Positions 63,172 through 64,000 of a stretch of DNA of 64,000 nucleotides are shown piece after piece; position 1 is the first letter of the stretch, and each line of letters starts with the position of its first letter. The position numbers and the translations under genes are program-made. Under the pieces are notes generated by a model, which saw only the letters and a program-made list of their open reading frames with translations, did no database searches and was not told the origin of the DNA. The DNA comes from an uncultured Pelagibacteraceae bacterium (GTDB lineage Bacteria; Pseudomonadota; Alphaproteobacteria; Pelagibacterales; Pelagibacteraceae), in NCBI GenBank assembly GCA_902610515.1, contig CACLVZ010000001.1, positions 62,001 to 126,000 on the forward strand, read 5' to 3'.

Positions 63172-64000
63172 TAATTAATTAATTTTTTAAAAATATACTT
63201 TAAAATATAGAATATTAAATTTAAATTTGTCAAAATGAAAGAAATGATTTCTAAAATTTTTTTTGAACTCGCCTCTTTTTTATAATCCAATAATAAAAGC
63301 TTTAATTTCACAATTTTTAAAAATTTAGTGTTTACTTTTGATTGTGCCCTATTTAAATCGTAATTATCCTTTGCAAAATTAAGTATTTTAAAATGCTCTT
63401 TGACTATCAATTCCTTGAGAGATTTATTTCTGGTCATGCTTTGGGAACTATCTCTAATTTTTACAAGATATTCATTTGAAATTGCAAAAGAACTATTTTG
63501 AATTAATTTTAGAGTTAAATCATAATCTTGCGCGTACTCAAGCCTGTTAGAATACCAGCCTGAATTAATAGCATTAGATTTTCTATACATAATTGTTGAG
63601 TGAGCAAAAATATTATCCCCATAAATTTTTTCATTAAGCGAAATTAAATCATTTTTATATTTAATCTTCTTTAATACTTTATTTTTATGATTAATTAATG
63701 TGTACCAAGAAGCTACTAAAGATACATTAAAATTATTATCTAATATTTTGATTTGTTTTTCTAATTTATTATTTTCATAGAGATCATCGGAGTCCAAAAT
63801 TGAAATATAATCCCCTCTCAAAACTTTTTGTGCGCTTAATCTACTTGGCCCTAGTCCTTTGTGTTTCTTATTTTCAAAAATTCTAATTCGATTATCTTTT
63901 ATAGCTTTTACAATATTAAGAGTATTATCAGTCGAGGCATCATCCCACACTACTAGCTCCCAATCTTTATATGTCTGTAAAATTAGACTATTAATTGAGT
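63171..64000 (-). CDS. Family 2 glycosyltransferase (N-terminus beyond window)
   Basis: Cytoplasmic GT-A glycosyltransferase, probably for surface polysaccharide. About 276 residues are visible and the frame is still open at base 64000. SLILQTYKDWELVVWDDASTDN is readable before the GTG at 63950, so that codon is not the start. The UDP/metal motif ISILDSDDLYENNKLEKQI follows, then YAQDYDLTLKLI, the usual acceptor-side motif. The C-terminus ends with a hydrophobic stretch (LTNLNLIFYILKYIFKKL). It lies next to tRNA-Val and the detached 5S gene, at the probable edge of a hypervariable surface-glycan region. Confidence 0.92.
   Translation of the reverse strand, partial: SINSLILQTYKDWELVVWDDASTDNTLNIVKAIKDNRIRIFENKKHKGLGPSRLSAQKVLRGDYISILDSDDLYENNKLEKQIKILDNNFNVSLVASWYTLINHKNKVLKKIKYKNDLISLNEKIYGDNIFAHSTIMYRKSNAINSGWYSNRLEYAQDYDLTLKLIQNSSFAISNEYLVKIRDSSQSMTRNKSLKELIVKEHFKILNFAKDNYDLNRAQSKVNTKFLKIVKLKLLLLDYKKEASSKKILEIISFILTNLNLIFYILKYIFKKLIN

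Noticed and set aside
63948-63950. GTG as start of the last glycosyltransferase
   Set aside because: The frame continues upstream to base 64000 with recognisable GT2 sequence (LQTYKDWELVV), so this valine is internal.

Overview
The window is AT-rich, almost gap-free chromosomal DNA from a marine alphaproteobacterium of the SAR11 clade (Candidatus Pelagibacter or a close relative). The evidence is very low GC, intergenic gaps of a few bases, a proteorhodopsin gene next to ferredoxin and ferredoxin reductase genes, alphaproteobacterial forms of DksA, TrcR (DUF1013), dihydroorotase, bL36 and initiator tRNA, and a 5S rRNA gene that is separated from 23S. Nearly everything is core metabolism or cell machinery. 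I see no IS element, prophage or CRISPR array.

Layout. 1-10.2 kb: aldehyde dehydrogenase (cut by the window edge), recA, a TolC-like protein, a glycerate-kinase-like protein, a DsbA-fold isomerase, a GtrB-like/ArnT-like glycosyltransferase pair, dksA, GST, ferredoxin-NADP reductase and ferredoxin. 10.2-13.2 kb: blue-tuned proteorhodopsin and a propionyl/acetyl-CoA synthetase. 13.1-29.8 kb: pyrC, ygfZ, tRNA-Leu, nadA-nadC, ppdK-glyS-glyQ-S49 peptidase, ispB, pdxH, aroC and dxs-ispA-xseB. 29.8-33.8 kb: tsaC, an ABC exporter, a 2OG-Fe(II) oxygenase-like gene and a GT17 glycosyltransferase, ending at tRNA-Arg. 33.9-35.8 kb: rluD and rpoH. 35.8-51.5 kb: one long minus-strand run (coiled-coil gene, zapA, fau, ymdB-like, yebC, ruvC-like, tolQRAB-pal-cpoB, tilS, ftsH, folP, glmM, thiD, purA). 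51.6-59.1 kb: plus-strand run (tkt, pgk, fba, thiE, efp, suhB, rpmE, trcR, rpsU, csp, tRNA-fMet). 59.1-64 kb: minus-strand tal, the transhydrogenase genes, a 36-aa oxidase subunit, rpmJ, 5S rRNA, tRNA-Val and the edge of a glycosyltransferase gene.

How the genes work together. Proteorhodopsin and transhydrogenase link proton-motive force to light and to NADPH. prpE and aldH feed C2/C3 compounds into central metabolism. tkt, pgk, fba, tal and ppdK belong to the gluconeogenic and pentose-phosphate side. dxs, ispA and ispB make isoprenoids. Tol-Pal, zapA and ftsH maintain the envelope and division.

Four genes are easy to miss because they are very short or lack a usual start codon: rpsU (apparent ATT start), rpmJ (41 aa), a 36-aa aa3-oxidase subunit IV-like protein, and a 39-aa membrane ORF after tRNA-Leu. 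No gene-free stretch exceeds 300 bases. The longest gap is 228 bp, between proteorhodopsin and prpE. The most interesting points are the ATT-initiated rpsU, the detached 5S rRNA with its own promoter beside a probable hypervariable region, and a phage-type RuvC where ruvCAB-ybgC would be expected.
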